Positions 17,350 through 25,097 of a DNA stretch of 64,000 nucleotides are shown here, in pieces. The DNA is taken from positions 124,001 through 188,000 of the forward strand of contig NZ_JACHCN010000006.1 in the NCBI RefSeq assembly GCF_014205795.1. The letters run 5' to 3'. Source of the stretch: Rhodanobacter sp. MP7CTX1 (GTDB lineage: Bacteria > Pseudomonadota > Gammaproteobacteria > Xanthomonadales > Rhodanobacteraceae). How positions within the stretch are numbered: position 1 is the stretch's first letter; each line of letters starts with the position of its first letter. The position numbers and the translations under genes were made by a program. The notes beneath the pieces are model-generated. The model was not told where the DNA came from. It ran no database searches and saw only the letters and a list, made by a program, of their open reading frames with translations.

Positions 17350-17738
17350 GGCTCGCCACCCTGCCAATCGGGCGGGTCCCCACTTTGATCGGCGCGGCCC
17401 TGATCGGCAGAGTTCTGTTCATCCGGATTCCGCCGATTCGAATGTCGATCAACACCGCCCAGACCGGCGGTGCCGAGTTCGGTGATCAGGCGCGTGCCGA
17501 ACGCAACGGCCTCGGCCAGCCCACCGCTGAGCAGTGGGCCCAATCCGGGTACACGCAGCGGATGCACATTGAGACTGCCCAGTACAAAGCCCGCGCCCGC
17601 AGCCGCACCCACCGTTGTGAGCGGGTGTCGATGACTGCGCACAAGCAAGGCGGCGGCAGGTGCACTCAACTCGCGCCGAGCGACGCCCATACGCGCCTGG
17701 GCCGCCTTTACCCTGGCAACGCGGTCGAAAATGTTCAT
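17346..17738 (-). CDS. Small unknown protein in the DUF883/YqjE-like operon
   Basis: A 130-residue protein that I cannot assign to a family with confidence. Residues 1-30 are basic and helical (MNIFDRVARVKAAQARMGVARREL). A Gly/Ala-rich hydrophobic stretch around 41-60 (TTVGAAAGAGFVLGSLNV) could span the membrane once. The tail is hydrophilic, rich in Asp, Gln and Gly. Its start overlaps the holin-family gene by four bases and its end overlaps the AI-2E gene by four, so it is firmly in the operon. It occupies the place of YqjK in the E. coli yqjDEK cluster, but similarity is not evident. Real gene by context. Confidence 0.7.
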   Translation of the reverse strand: MNIFDRVARVKAAQARMGVARRELSAPAAALLVRSHRHPLTTVGAAAGAGFVLGSLNVHPLRVPGLGPLLSGGLAEAVAFGTRLITELGTAGLGGVDRHSNRRNPDEQNSADQGRADQSGDPPDWQGGEP

Positions 17739-18208
17739 GCCCGATCCCCTTCCCCGTTGGCCTGCTCGCGCTCTACTTCACGCTCGGCCTTACTCAGCGT
17801 GTCATGCATCATCGCACTCCATTCGCCGCGCGTGGCGGGCAGGCTCATCCAGTGCATGCAGCGGCGGAACAGCAGGACCGATGCGAGCAGAAACACCAGC
17901 TGCAGCACGCACAGCGCCAGTAACGCCCAGAACCACGAACCGAACCACTTGGCCAGCAGCAAACCGGTGAAGGCGAGCAAGCTCAACCCCAGCCCCACCC
18001 CGGCCACGGTCGCCGCCAGGCCCGCGACGAAGATCCATGAGATCGCGCTGCGTGCCAGCCCCAGTTCCGCGGCCAGCAGATGCAATTGCGCGCCGAACAG
18101 ATGCTTGACCGCACGGCCGAGCTGGCCGATTTCCGTCAACAGCCCAGACGACAACGGCGCCGGATCCGGCGCCGCCGCTTCACGGGGTGGCTCAGCCTGG
18201 TTGTGCAT
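17735..18208 (-). CDS. Phage-holin-family membrane protein (YqjE-like)
   Basis: A 157-residue protein resembling the YqjE/phage-holin superfamily III (PF07332), inner-membrane proteins usually found next to DUF883 proteins and not in prophages. A proline-rich N-terminus is followed by an amphipathic helix (GQLGRAVKHLFGAQLHLLAAELGLAR), then two strong transmembrane hairpin segments (about 55-85 and 89-115) and a charged helical tail. It is separated by 24 bases from DUF883 and overlaps the next gene by four. In E. coli the yqjDE pair is induced in stationary phase. The same control here would be inference. Confidence 0.8.
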   Translation of the reverse strand: MHNQAEPPREAAAPDPAPLSSGLLTEIGQLGRAVKHLFGAQLHLLAAELGLARSAISWIFVAGLAATVAGVGLGLSLLAFTGLLLAKWFGSWFWALLALCVLQLVFLLASVLLFRRCMHWMSLPATRGEWSAMMHDTLSKAEREVEREQANGEGDRA

Positions 18209-18232
18209 TCCCTGCCCCCGCTATGGTCTGGC

Positions 18233-18595
18233 TCAACGCCGCAGTATGCGGCCAAGCAGCCAGCCAGCACCCAGCGCGATGGCAACTGACTGCACCGGCT
18301 TCTCGCGCACGTACTCGCGCGCCTGATCCAGCCATGCATCGGCGCGGTCCATCGTCTGGTCGTAAACCTCGCGGCCACGCTCGCTGATATCTGCCGCCTT
18401 CTCGGTGGCCCGGTTGGCGGCCTGGGCTGCCTTGTCGGTGGCGTTGTGCAAGCCTTCTTCAACGTGATCGGCAGCGCGATCCACCGCGTCCTTGGTGCTG
18501 GCTACCGCACTGGAGGTGGCCTGTTTGATGCGCTCGGCGCTCTCGTCGATGCGAGTGCTGGCAAGCGATTCGGTGGTAGGTTCCTGCTTGTTCAT
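18233..18595 (-). CDS. DUF883 family ribosome/membrane-associated protein (YqjD/ElaB-like)
   Basis: A 120-residue helical protein of the DUF883 family. E. coli YqjD, ElaB and YgaM are C-terminally membrane-anchored proteins that bind ribosomes in stationary phase. The body is a long amphipathic helix (TKDAVDRAADHVEEGLHNATDKAAQAANRATEKA). The end is the family's REKPVQSVAIALGAGWLLGRILRR glycine-containing anchor. I chose the ATG at 18595, preceded by TCCGGAG at good spacing, over an upstream one at 18628. It heads a coupled set of genes running to the AI-2E permease. Confidence 0.88.
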   Translation of the reverse strand: MNKQEPTTESLASTRIDESAERIKQATSSAVASTKDAVDRAADHVEEGLHNATDKAAQAANRATEKAADISERGREVYDQTMDRADAWLDQAREYVREKPVQSVAIALGAGWLLGRILRR

Positions 18596-18650
18596 TGCAT
18601 GCTCCGGAAAGGACTGACTATCGTGCAAACCGCGCCCAAACGCACGGCCA

Positions 18651-18806
18651 TTAAGTGCTGCGACGGAAGAACGAGATGATCGCCAGAATCAGGAAAACGA
18701 CGAACAGGATCTTTGCGATGCCGGCTGCGGCACCCGCGATGCCCCCAAAACCCAGTACCGCGGCGATGATGGCGATGACCAGAAAGACCAAGGCGTAGTG
18801 AAGCAT
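18651..18806 (-). CDS. DUF1328 small membrane protein (YtjA-like)
   Basis: A 51-residue protein with two hydrophobic helices: [21 protein letters not shown] and [19 protein letters not shown]. It matches the DUF1328/YtjA family of small inner-membrane proteins, which are often induced by envelope or osmotic stress. The ATG at 18806 has AAGAGGA at correct spacing; longer readings of this frame start without a ribosome binding site. It lies 55 bases upstream of the DUF883 gene on the same strand, so a common transcript is likely. Confidence 0.88.
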   Translation of the reverse strand: MLHYALVFLVIAIIAAVLGFGGIAGAAAGIAKILFVVFLILAIISFFRRST

Positions 18807-18931
18807 GGCGGTGTCCTCTTGTAATGAATGGCAGGTGCGGCGACGAGGCCAAGTGTTGCCATTCACCCATAGCCCATGCCATGCGGGCGTGAAGGTTATC
18901 GGCGCCGCCGTGCACGCGGCGCCGACGTTGT

Positions 18932-19570
18932 TCAGCTCGACGCTACCGGCTCGAGACCGTCCGGGTTGAGGGTGTAGGTTCCGACGAGTTCCGCCTCGGC
19001 CAGCACATGGCCAGCCATCGCCGCCTGCAATTGGGGCAGTTTGAAGCCCTCGGCCAGCGCCAACGTCTCCACGTCGAGCGCGCTCACCCGGAAATGATAG
19101 TGATGCAGCAGCACATCGTTCCACGGCGGACACGGGCCGTCGTAGCCGAGATAGCTGCCGGCCATCTGATCGTCGCCCGCAAACCAGCCGGTGTAGTCAT
19201 TTTCGCCCTGCACGCTGCCCGGCGGCCCAAACGGTTCGCGCTTGCCGCGCGCCGTAACTTCATTGCTGCACGCACCCGCGGCCAGCTCACCGCATTCCGC
19301 CGGAATGTTCGCCATCAACCAATGCACGAAGTCCACCCGCGGCAGATCCGCCGGCACCGTCCGACCCTTCTGGTTCACATCGTCGCCGCGACTGGGCACG
19401 TCGGTATCGATGCAGGTAAGCACGAACGAACGCGTGCCAGGCGGCGCGTCCTTCCAGGCCAGATGCGGACTCAGGTTGTCCGACAAAGCGACCGGCTCGG
19501 CGCGCTTGCCAAACGCGAACTCGGCCGGAATCGACTGGCCGTCCTTGAAGTTGTCACTACGCAGTTGCAT
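18932..19570 (-). CDS. YbhB/YbcL-family (PEBP-like) protein
   Basis: A 212-residue member of the phosphatidylethanolamine-binding-protein/Raf-kinase-inhibitor-like family. Bacterial members (YbhB, YbcL) bind small ligands in a conserved pocket; a general role is not established. Pocket motifs are present: [28 protein letters not shown] near residues 32-56 and HWLMANIP near 83-90, followed by [11 protein letters not shown] and the [11 protein letters not shown] strand. It is longer than E. coli YbhB because of insertions around [13 protein letters not shown]. It has no signal peptide, so it is cytoplasmic. GGAG lies 6 bases upstream of the ATG. Confidence 0.9.
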   Translation of the reverse strand: MQLRSDNFKDGQSIPAEFAFGKRAEPVALSDNLSPHLAWKDAPPGTRSFVLTCIDTDVPSRGDDVNQKGRTVPADLPRVDFVHWLMANIPAECGELAAGACSNEVTARGKREPFGPPGSVQGENDYTGWFAGDDQMAGSYLGYDGPCPPWNDVLLHHYHFRVSALDVETLALAEGFKLPQLQAAMAGHVLAEAELVGTYTLNPDGLEPVASS

Positions 19571-19642
19571 GGATGTCTCCGGTCAAGAATCGAACTTTGA
19601 TTATTTGGGGCGAACTGTCGTGCAAACAACTGCTCTCTTGCC

Positions 19643-19684
19643 GCTCTGCTCCCTCCCCCTGCAAGCAGGGGGAGGGAGCAGAGC
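19643..19684. repeat. Perfect GC-rich 20-bp palindrome, dispersed hairpin family
   Basis: Two perfect 20-base arms (beginning GCTCTGCTCCCTCC) are separated by only two A residues, giving a near-cruciform element. It lies between the PEBP-like and sorbosone-dehydrogenase-like genes, both on the minus strand. The core CTCCCCCTGC-NN-GCAGGGGGAG recurs at 61.71 kb, so it belongs to a dispersed repeat family. It may act as a terminator for the minus-strand propeller gene, but it lacks a T-run. Confidence 0.75.
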
Positions 19685-19726
19685 AGGCCGCGAGCTCGTT
19701 GTCGCACTGCGCATCCTCTTCGCCCA

Positions 19727-20818
19727 TCAAGGCTTCTGATACGTCACCCGATAAACCGCCCCCGCCAGATCATCACTGACCAGCAAACTGCCATCCGGTA
19801 ATGGCTGCACGTCGGCTGGCCGACCCCAGGCTTTCTCGTCCTGCTGGAAGCCATCGAGCAGCGGTTGGTAGGACACGACTTTGTCGCCGTTCAAGCGCAC
19901 CGTCATCACTCGATAGCCGGACTTCTTCGTACGGTTCCACGAGCCGTGCTCGGCGATGATCAGCGCACCTTTGTAACTGGCCGGGAACTGGTTGCCCTCG
20001 TAGAAGCGCAGGCCCAGGGAAGCCACATGCGCACCCAGATTCAGCACGGGCGGCGTGTAGTCCTTGCAGTTCTTGCCCTTGCCGAATTCGGGATCCAGCG
20101 TGTCGCCTTGATGACAATAGGGGTACCCGAAGTTTTCACCGATGTGCGAGAGCTTGTTCAATTTGTCGCTGGGCATGTCGTCGCCCATCAGGTCGCGGCC
20201 GTTGTCGGTGAACCACAGCTGTTGCGAACCGGGGCGCCAGGTGAAGCCGACCGTATTGCGAATGCCGACAGCGACATTCTGCATGTCGGAGCCATCGGCG
20301 TTCATGCGGGTGAGCTTGCCGTGATCCGGGCCCGGATCGCAGATGTTGCAAGGCGCGCCGATCGGTACATACAGCTTGCCGTCGGGACCGAACGCGATGA
20401 ACTTCCAGCCGTGATGCATCTCGGTGGGCAATTTGTCGGTGATGACCTGTGGCTTCGGCGGGTTATCCAGGTGGTGCTCGATATCACGCAACACGAGGAT
20501 CCGGCTCACCGCGGAGATGTACAGATCGCCGTTGTGGAACGCCACACCGACCGGCAGCTCCAACCCGCTGGCGATGACCTGCACCTTGTCGGCGTGGCCA
20601 TCACCTTTCGTGTCGGTGAGCGCGTAGACCTTGCCGGCATCGTTGGAACCGACGAACACGATGCCATTCGTGCCCAAGGCAATTTCGCGCGCATTCGGCA
20701 CCTGGTCCGAATACACCGCGACATGGAAACCCGCCGGAAGCGTGAGCTTGTCGAGTTGCGGCGCGGCAAACGCCGGCGTCGCCAGCAGGCAGAGCAACCA
20801 CCACCATTTCTTGCGCAT
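19727..20818 (-). CDS. Secreted sorbosone/glucose dehydrogenase-like beta-propeller
   Basis: A protein of about 363 residues resembling the L-sorbosone/soluble glucose dehydrogenase family (six-bladed propeller, PQQ-dependent in studied members), acting in the periplasm. A signal peptide (MRKKWWWLLCLLATPAFA) precedes LTLPAGFHVAVYSDQVPNAREIALG, the typical first blade. Later landmarks are HGWKFIAFGPDGKLYVPIGAPCNICDPG, GIRNTVGFTWRP and WFTDNGRDLMGDDMPSDKLN, all usual in this family. An upstream in-frame ATG at 20836 is an alternative; neither start has a clear ribosome binding site. Substrate and cofactor are not proven by sequence. Confidence 0.85.
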   Translation of the reverse strand: MRKKWWWLLCLLATPAFAAPQLDKLTLPAGFHVAVYSDQVPNAREIALGTNGIVFVGSNDAGKVYALTDTKGDGHADKVQVIASGLELPVGVAFHNGDLYISAVSRILVLRDIEHHLDNPPKPQVITDKLPTEMHHGWKFIAFGPDGKLYVPIGAPCNICDPGPDHGKLTRMNADGSDMQNVAVGIRNTVGFTWRPGSQQLWFTDNGRDLMGDDMPSDKLNKLSHIGENFGYPYCHQGDTLDPEFGKGKNCKDYTPPVLNLGAHVASLGLRFYEGNQFPASYKGALIIAEHGSWNRTKKSGYRVMTVRLNGDKVVSYQPLLDGFQQDEKAWGRPADVQPLPDGSLLVSDDLAGAVYRVTYQKP

Positions 20819-20887
20819 GAATCTGGCCCAGATCATTGGAGAAAGGCTGATGCTAACGCCAGCCCGATGAAATATCGGTCGACGCAG

Positions 20888-22462
20888 TCACTGCATGGCG
20901 GCATCGACCAAGCCAACCACGTCGCGCCATGGCGTCGGCCCCTCGTGCATCGCGTATACCGTATCCACTTGCAAATGATTGCGCACTACGGCCTGCACCA
21001 CTTCACGCATCAGTTCCGGATCGTAGAGCGTGTGGTCGGCGTTGAGCGCCAACGTATCGCTGGCGTAAAGCAACTTGTGCCCGGGGAAATACACCATGAA
21101 CTGGCGCTCGGTCGAGGCGCCACGCAGCGGGTAGATCACGACGCGGTTCGCGCCCGTGCCGATCTCCTGTTTACCGGAGACGACATGCCACTGCGGCGAT
21201 TTCGGTGCGGTCTGCAGGCGGTCCGCTTGCAAGCGGTGCGGCGCAGTGACCAAACGGTCCAACAGCGGCTGGTTCAAATCGAGGATGTATACCGGCAGGC
21301 CCTCGGCCACCGCCTCCCGCACACCGGCCATATGCGGCCAGGAATCGGAGCTCGATAGCACGCCCTTCACCGGGATACCCGTAAACAAGCTGCGCGCCTT
21401 GGCCAGCACGCCTTGCACGTAGTGCGGCGAGATCGGTGCCTCCAGTACCAGCACACCGTCGTCCTGCTTGATCAGGGTGGCATTCCAGGAGCCGCGGTAG
21501 AGCTCGATGCCTGGAGCCAGCTCGACATGGTGCTGGTCGCTGAAATCGCGATTCCAACCCTTCGATTGCGCGACCTTGGCCGCCACCGTCGCGTCCATGG
21601 CAAACGCCTTGTCATCCAGCTTCGTATTGAGGCTGGCGTCGAGTATCAGCATCGACTGCCACCACACGCCATTGCGCTGCTCGATGCGGTTGGTCGGCAG
21701 CACGATGCCGCCCAGCAATTTCCAGTTGTCGTAGTAGATACGCTGCTCGACGTCACCCCAGGCGAACCAGAAATCCTGGAACGTCGTGGTGCGTTCAACC
21801 GCGTCCGGTAGATGATTGAACGGATTGAGCAGCACGCGCACGGGCTGGCCGTTCCAGTTGAACTCCAGCACGCTATGCGCCGTGGAACGCAGCCATTCGC
21901 CGCTCGAATAATGCAGATCGGGCGCCGCCGCCGCGGTCAGCAGCAAGCGCTCCGGTCCCAATGCCAACGTGGCACGGGTGTCGTCCAGATCGGACGGCGA
22001 ACACGGCGTATCGGCATCCTTTGCGTGATACACGCAGGCCTGCGTGGTGGCGATGAGCATCAGATCACTTTCCGCCTGATGCGGATCGGCTTCCGGCCAT
22101 ACGCCGTGGCTTTGGTTCCGCAACCGACCCTTGTCGAAATCAAGGGTCAGCTGATCGCGTTCGTAGCTGGTGATGAACGGTGCCTGCCGGTACGACTGCT
22201 CGGTGAGTGCGGTGTGGCCGATCACGTCGAGCTGTACGTTGCTGATCGCCGCCAGTTTGTCGCGGCCGCCCATGGCGGTCAGTGCGAGGTCGAGACAGGC
22301 GCGTGCATCGAGCCGATTGCAGCCAGGATGGGCAGTGATCCCTTCGCTGGAGCCATCCGGCCGCGGCGTTGCGGTCGCATGTACCGAGACCGCACCCGCC
22401 AGAGTCAGCACGGTAAACATGGTCGTCGCGGAAGTCCTGCGCCAACGCTTACGGATGTCCAT
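20888..22462 (-). CDS. Exported metallo-beta-lactamase-like protein with degenerate metal site
   Basis: A 524-residue protein with a signal-like leader (residues 8-30). The first half (about 50-290) is a lipoprotein-like or unknown domain beginning CLDLALTAMGGRDKLAAISNVQLDVIGHT. The second half has the strand order of an MBL-fold hydrolase: GIELYRGSWNATLIKQDDGVLVLEAPIS, then VKGVLSSSDSWPHMAG where HxHxDH is expected, and a late YAMHEGPTPW like the usual HGP motif. The first two His and the Asp of the zinc motif are missing; only the last His remains. It may be non-enzymatic or use another chemistry. Neighbours give no clue. Confidence 0.7.
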   Translation of the reverse strand: MDIRKRWRRTSATTMFTVLTLAGAVSVHATATPRPDGSSEGITAHPGCNRLDARACLDLALTAMGGRDKLAAISNVQLDVIGHTALTEQSYRQAPFITSYERDQLTLDFDKGRLRNQSHGVWPEADPHQAESDLMLIATTQACVYHAKDADTPCSPSDLDDTRATLALGPERLLLTAAAAPDLHYSSGEWLRSTAHSVLEFNWNGQPVRVLLNPFNHLPDAVERTTTFQDFWFAWGDVEQRIYYDNWKLLGGIVLPTNRIEQRNGVWWQSMLILDASLNTKLDDKAFAMDATVAAKVAQSKGWNRDFSDQHHVELAPGIELYRGSWNATLIKQDDGVLVLEAPISPHYVQGVLAKARSLFTGIPVKGVLSSSDSWPHMAGVREAVAEGLPVYILDLNQPLLDRLVTAPHRLQADRLQTAPKSPQWHVVSGKQEIGTGANRVVIYPLRGASTERQFMVYFPGHKLLYASDTLALNADHTLYDPELMREVVQAVVRNHLQVDTVYAMHEGPTPWRDVVGLVDAAMQ

Positions 22463-22642
22463 CACGTATCGCTCGATCAGGCCCGGGGGCGGATGACGCA
22501 GCCTAGGTGGTTTGGAGCGCGGTGCCCCATGAGGAAAGTCATGCCATGCGACAAGTCAGGTGCGATCGGCACGCTGCCTGTTTCCTTCTACGGCGCTCGT
22601 TTCGGCGTAATCTTGAAAGCTCACCGTCGGGAGGGTCGAACC

Positions 22643-23446
22643 ATGTTTCGCCACACCTGCAAGTTGCTCATCCTGCTGGCCGGCACACTGCTGATACCCG
22701 TCGCCAGCGCCGCCGCCACTTCAGCCGACAGCACCACCGCGGCGCTCCAGCAGGCGGTCGGCGGCCACTGGCGTTCGGCTGCGAACCAGGCGCGCGATCA
22801 ATATCGCCACCCCATCGAGACCCTGCAATTCTTCGGCATCCAGCCGAGCATGACGGTGATCGAGGTGGCCCCCGGCGGCGGCTGGTACACCGAAATTCTT
22901 GCGCCATTCCTCTACGCACATGGCCATCTGATCGAAGCCGCGCCGTCGTCGGTGAAGTTCACCGCCAAGCTCAAGGCCGACCCTGCGGTCTATGGACACA
23001 TCGAAAAGATCGTCCCGTTCGCGCCACCGATGCAAGTGAACCTGGGCCCCGACAACTCCGCCGACATGGTGCTCACGTTCCGCAACACGCATGACTGGCT
23101 CAACCACAGCCCGGATACGCTCGACGCCGTGCTCAAGGCCGCCTTCAACGTACTCAAGCCCGGCGGCGTGCTCGGCCTCACCGAACACCGCGCAAAACCT
23201 TTTTCCGATGCCGAGGACAGCAGCAAGACCCTGCACCGCATCCCCGAGGATTACCTGATCGCCGTCGCCCTCAAGACCGGTTTCCGCCTGGACGGCGTAT
23301 CGCAGATCAACGCGAACCCCGCGGACCCGGAAGACATCAACGTGCACCGCCTGCCACCGGATCTGGCCGGGCCCGATACCGAGCACGCGAAGATGAAAGT
23401 CATCGGTGAATCGGATCGGATGACGTTGAGGTTTGTGAAACCGTGA
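22643..23446 (+). CDS. Exported class I SAM-dependent methyltransferase-like protein (COG4798)
   Basis: A 267-residue protein with a clear signal peptide (MFRHTCKLLILLAGTLLIPVASA), so it is probably periplasmic, which is odd for an S-adenosylmethionine enzyme. The fold motif I is VIEVAPGGGWYTEILAPFL. Asp- and Leu-rich motifs follow (NSADMVLTFRNTHDWLN, AAFNVLKPGGVLGLTEHRA), matching the predicted-methyltransferase group COG4798. GGAGGG precedes the ATG by 7 bases; a longer in-frame reading upstream is antisense to the neighbouring gene. Its activity has not been shown, to my knowledge, and SAM availability in the periplasm is a puzzle. Confidence 0.82.
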   Translation: MFRHTCKLLILLAGTLLIPVASAAATSADSTTAALQQAVGGHWRSAANQARDQYRHPIETLQFFGIQPSMTVIEVAPGGGWYTEILAPFLYAHGHLIEAAPSSVKFTAKLKADPAVYGHIEKIVPFAPPMQVNLGPDNSADMVLTFRNTHDWLNHSPDTLDAVLKAAFNVLKPGGVLGLTEHRAKPFSDAEDSSKTLHRIPEDYLIAVALKTGFRLDGVSQINANPADPEDINVHRLPPDLAGPDTEHAKMKVIGESDRMTLRFVKP

Positions 23447-23557
23447 GGCTGAGGCGATGAATTGAATCGAGGCTGCCCGCAGTATGAAGCCGGGGCTCCA
23501 CTACCAGCGGAAGTCGAATCGAAGACCGGCGGACAATACCGCCGCGAGGCCATGACC

Positions 23558-24103
23558 ATGCTGCTTGATGTGTTGCACACACAAAGAGAGGCCATCCTTG
23601 CCGCGTGCCGCCAGTTCGGCGCTCGCCGTATCCGCGTGTTTGGCTCGGTAGCTCGCGGCGAGGAGCGACTGGATAGCGACATTGACTTCCTGGTGGATTT
23701 CCTCCGGGGCTACGACTTGTTCGCTCGGCGTCTGCCGCTCGCTGAGCGACTGGCCGAAATCACAGGTCGACGCCTCGACCTCCTACCCGAGCATGAACTC
23801 AACCGCCACCTACGCGACACCGTGTTGAACGAGGCCGTGGAGCGGGGAGCAAGGCGTGGCATGCCCATGCTCAGCATATTCCCGACGCCATCGAGAAAAT
23901 TCGGCGTATTCAGCAGCGTGGCGATCCGACTGGGGACGAGATGCCATACGACGCCACCTTGCGCAACCTGCAAATCTTGTCCGAAGCCACGCAACGTTTA
24001 CCCGGTGATCTCAAGCAGCCTTACCCGGCAATCCCGTGGCAACAGATCAGCGGCTTCCGCAATATTCTCGTGCACAATTATCTGGGCGAGATCGACCCCC
24101 TGA
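23558..24103 (+). CDS. MNT-domain nucleotidyltransferase antitoxin (MntA-like), C-terminus read through
   Basis: A minimal nucleotidyltransferase of the MntA family, which neutralises a HEPN ribonuclease by AMPylating it. The catalytic motif is complete: G29-S-x-A-R-G34 followed by S-D41-I-D43. The domain ends near VLNEAVERGA (about residue 100), where homologues stop. Here the frame continues for some 80 residues that are an out-of-frame reading of the HEPN gene, so a small deletion has probably removed the normal stop and the HEPN start. GAGG at 8 bases favours the ATG at 23558 over 23552. Antitoxin domain probably functional; tail spurious. Confidence 0.75.
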   Translation: MLLDVLHTQREAILAACRQFGARRIRVFGSVARGEERLDSDIDFLVDFLRGYDLFARRLPLAERLAEITGRRLDLLPEHELNRHLRDTVLNEAVERGARRGMPMLSIFPTPSRKFGVFSSVAIRLGTRCHTTPPCATCKSCPKPRNVYPVISSSLTRQSRGNRSAASAIFSCTIIWARSTP

Positions 24104-24173
24104 CGGTACAAGCCAGGTGCAGCAGCATCTGCCACTACTGGAAGTGACCGTCCGCCGCATGCTCGCCAAGTAA
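23857..24173 (+). pseudogene. Decayed HEPN toxin gene (HepT-like) with two frame disruptions
   Basis: In a different frame from the MNT gene, this stretch reads HAQHIPDAIEKIRRIQQRGD, then DATLRNLQILSEATQRLP, then the HEPN ribonuclease motif RNILVH at 24058-24075. That frame has no ATG, GTG or TTG before 23941, which would omit the first helix. After IDPLTV (24108) it diverges into RCSSICHYWK, while the expected family ending VQQHLPLLEVTVRRMLAK continues in another frame to TAA at 24171, consistent with one lost base near 24109. The toxin is therefore broken at both ends while the catalytic motif survives. A sequencing error could explain one break, less easily both. Confidence 0.7.
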
Positions 24174-24272
24174 ACGAACTCCGGCAGGCAAGCTCTCACC
24201 TCGATACTCATGGCGGCTTGACGGCGAATGTGTCGGTCGCGAAGCTGCGTACTCTTGCTAGCGGACGCCTAC

Positions 24273-24695
24273 ATGCACGAACTGCCACCGTTCCATCTTG
24301 CCTTTCCAGTCACATCGCTGGCCAACGCGCGGGCCTTCTACGGCGAGCTGCTGGGATGCTCCGAGGGACGCTCCAGCGCCGACTGGGTGGACTTCGATTT
24401 TTACGGGCACCAGATTGTGGCGCATCTCGCGCCGGAGGAAGCGCGCGCGGTGGCGGCGCACGATGTGGATGGCGATGACGTGCCGGTGCGACACTTCGGC
24501 GTCGTGCTTTCGATGGGCGACTGGCAGACGCTGGCTACGCGGTTGCAGGCGTCAGGCACTCGCTTCGTGGTCGCGCCGCACATCCGCTTCAAGGGCCAGC
24601 CGGGTGAGCAGGCCACGATGTTTCTGCTCGATCCCTGCGGCAATGCGCTGGAATTCAAGGCGTTTGCGGATCGCTCGCAGTTGTTTGCCAAGTAA
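24273..24695 (+). CDS. VOC-family (glyoxalase/dioxygenase-fold) protein
   Basis: A 140-residue vicinal-oxygen-chelate protein. The repeat signatures are PPFHLAFPVTSLANARAFYGELLGC at the start and LLDPCGNALEFKAF at the end, the latter with the metal-binding glutamate; His8 would be its partner. VRHFGVVLSMGDWQTLATRL begins the second beta-alpha-beta module. Such proteins include glyoxalases, dioxygenases and antibiotic-resistance proteins, and the reaction cannot be assigned. The chosen ATG matches the conserved N-terminus but lacks a good ribosome binding site. The DUF3820 gene follows after 19 bases, so the two may be cotranscribed. Confidence 0.85.
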   Translation: MHELPPFHLAFPVTSLANARAFYGELLGCSEGRSSADWVDFDFYGHQIVAHLAPEEARAVAAHDVDGDDVPVRHFGVVLSMGDWQTLATRLQASGTRFVVAPHIRFKGQPGEQATMFLLDPCGNALEFKAFADRSQLFAK

Positions 24696-24714
24696 CGGCG
24701 CAGGAACGATCTCG

Positions 24715-24927
24715 ATGGAAGCAGAAGATCTGCCGAAGCTGGTAGCGGTGCGCATGCCTTACGGCAAATACCAGGGTCGCCTGATCGCCGACCTGCCAGG
24801 CGCCTACCTTGCCTGGTTTGCCCGCAAGGGATTCCCAAATGGCGAGCTTGGCCGCCTGCTGGCGCTGATGCTGGAGTTGGATCACAACGGCTTGTCGTCA
24901 CTGCTTGAACCGCTGCGCAAGCGGTAG
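24715..24927 (+). CDS. DUF3820 family small protein
   Basis: A 70-residue protein of the DUF3820 family (PF12843). The family signature is almost the whole protein: MPYGKYQGRLIADLPGAYLAWFARKGFPNGELGRLLALMLELDHNGL. Members are widespread in proteobacteria. One Pseudomonas member was described as a quorum-linked virulence factor, but the molecular function is unclear. An AGGA lies 9 bases before the ATG. It follows the VOC protein closely. Confidence 0.85.
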   Translation: MEAEDLPKLVAVRMPYGKYQGRLIADLPGAYLAWFARKGFPNGELGRLLALMLELDHNGLSSLLEPLRKR

Positions 24928-25097
24928 CCGCCAACACGCCCACGCAACACGTGCCGGCGTATACCGGCTTTACGCAGTATGCTGCGTCGACCCTCGCGGC
25001 TGTTCATGCTGCCGAGATGATCGCTTCCTGTGCCTGGTCGAGTCCTGCGTGCGCGCGTTGGGCAACTTCGCGTGTCCGCGCAAAACCCAGGCGACCG

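Noticed and set aside
17735..18208. Phage-holin-family protein taken as a sign of a prophage
   Set aside because: It sits in a YqjDE-like chromosomal operon with DUF883. No phage structural, lysis or integrase genes are nearby.
19865..21358. 497-codon plus-strand open frame
   Set aside because: It is antisense to the sorbosone-dehydrogenase-like gene and extends over the MBL-like gene. No family resemblance.
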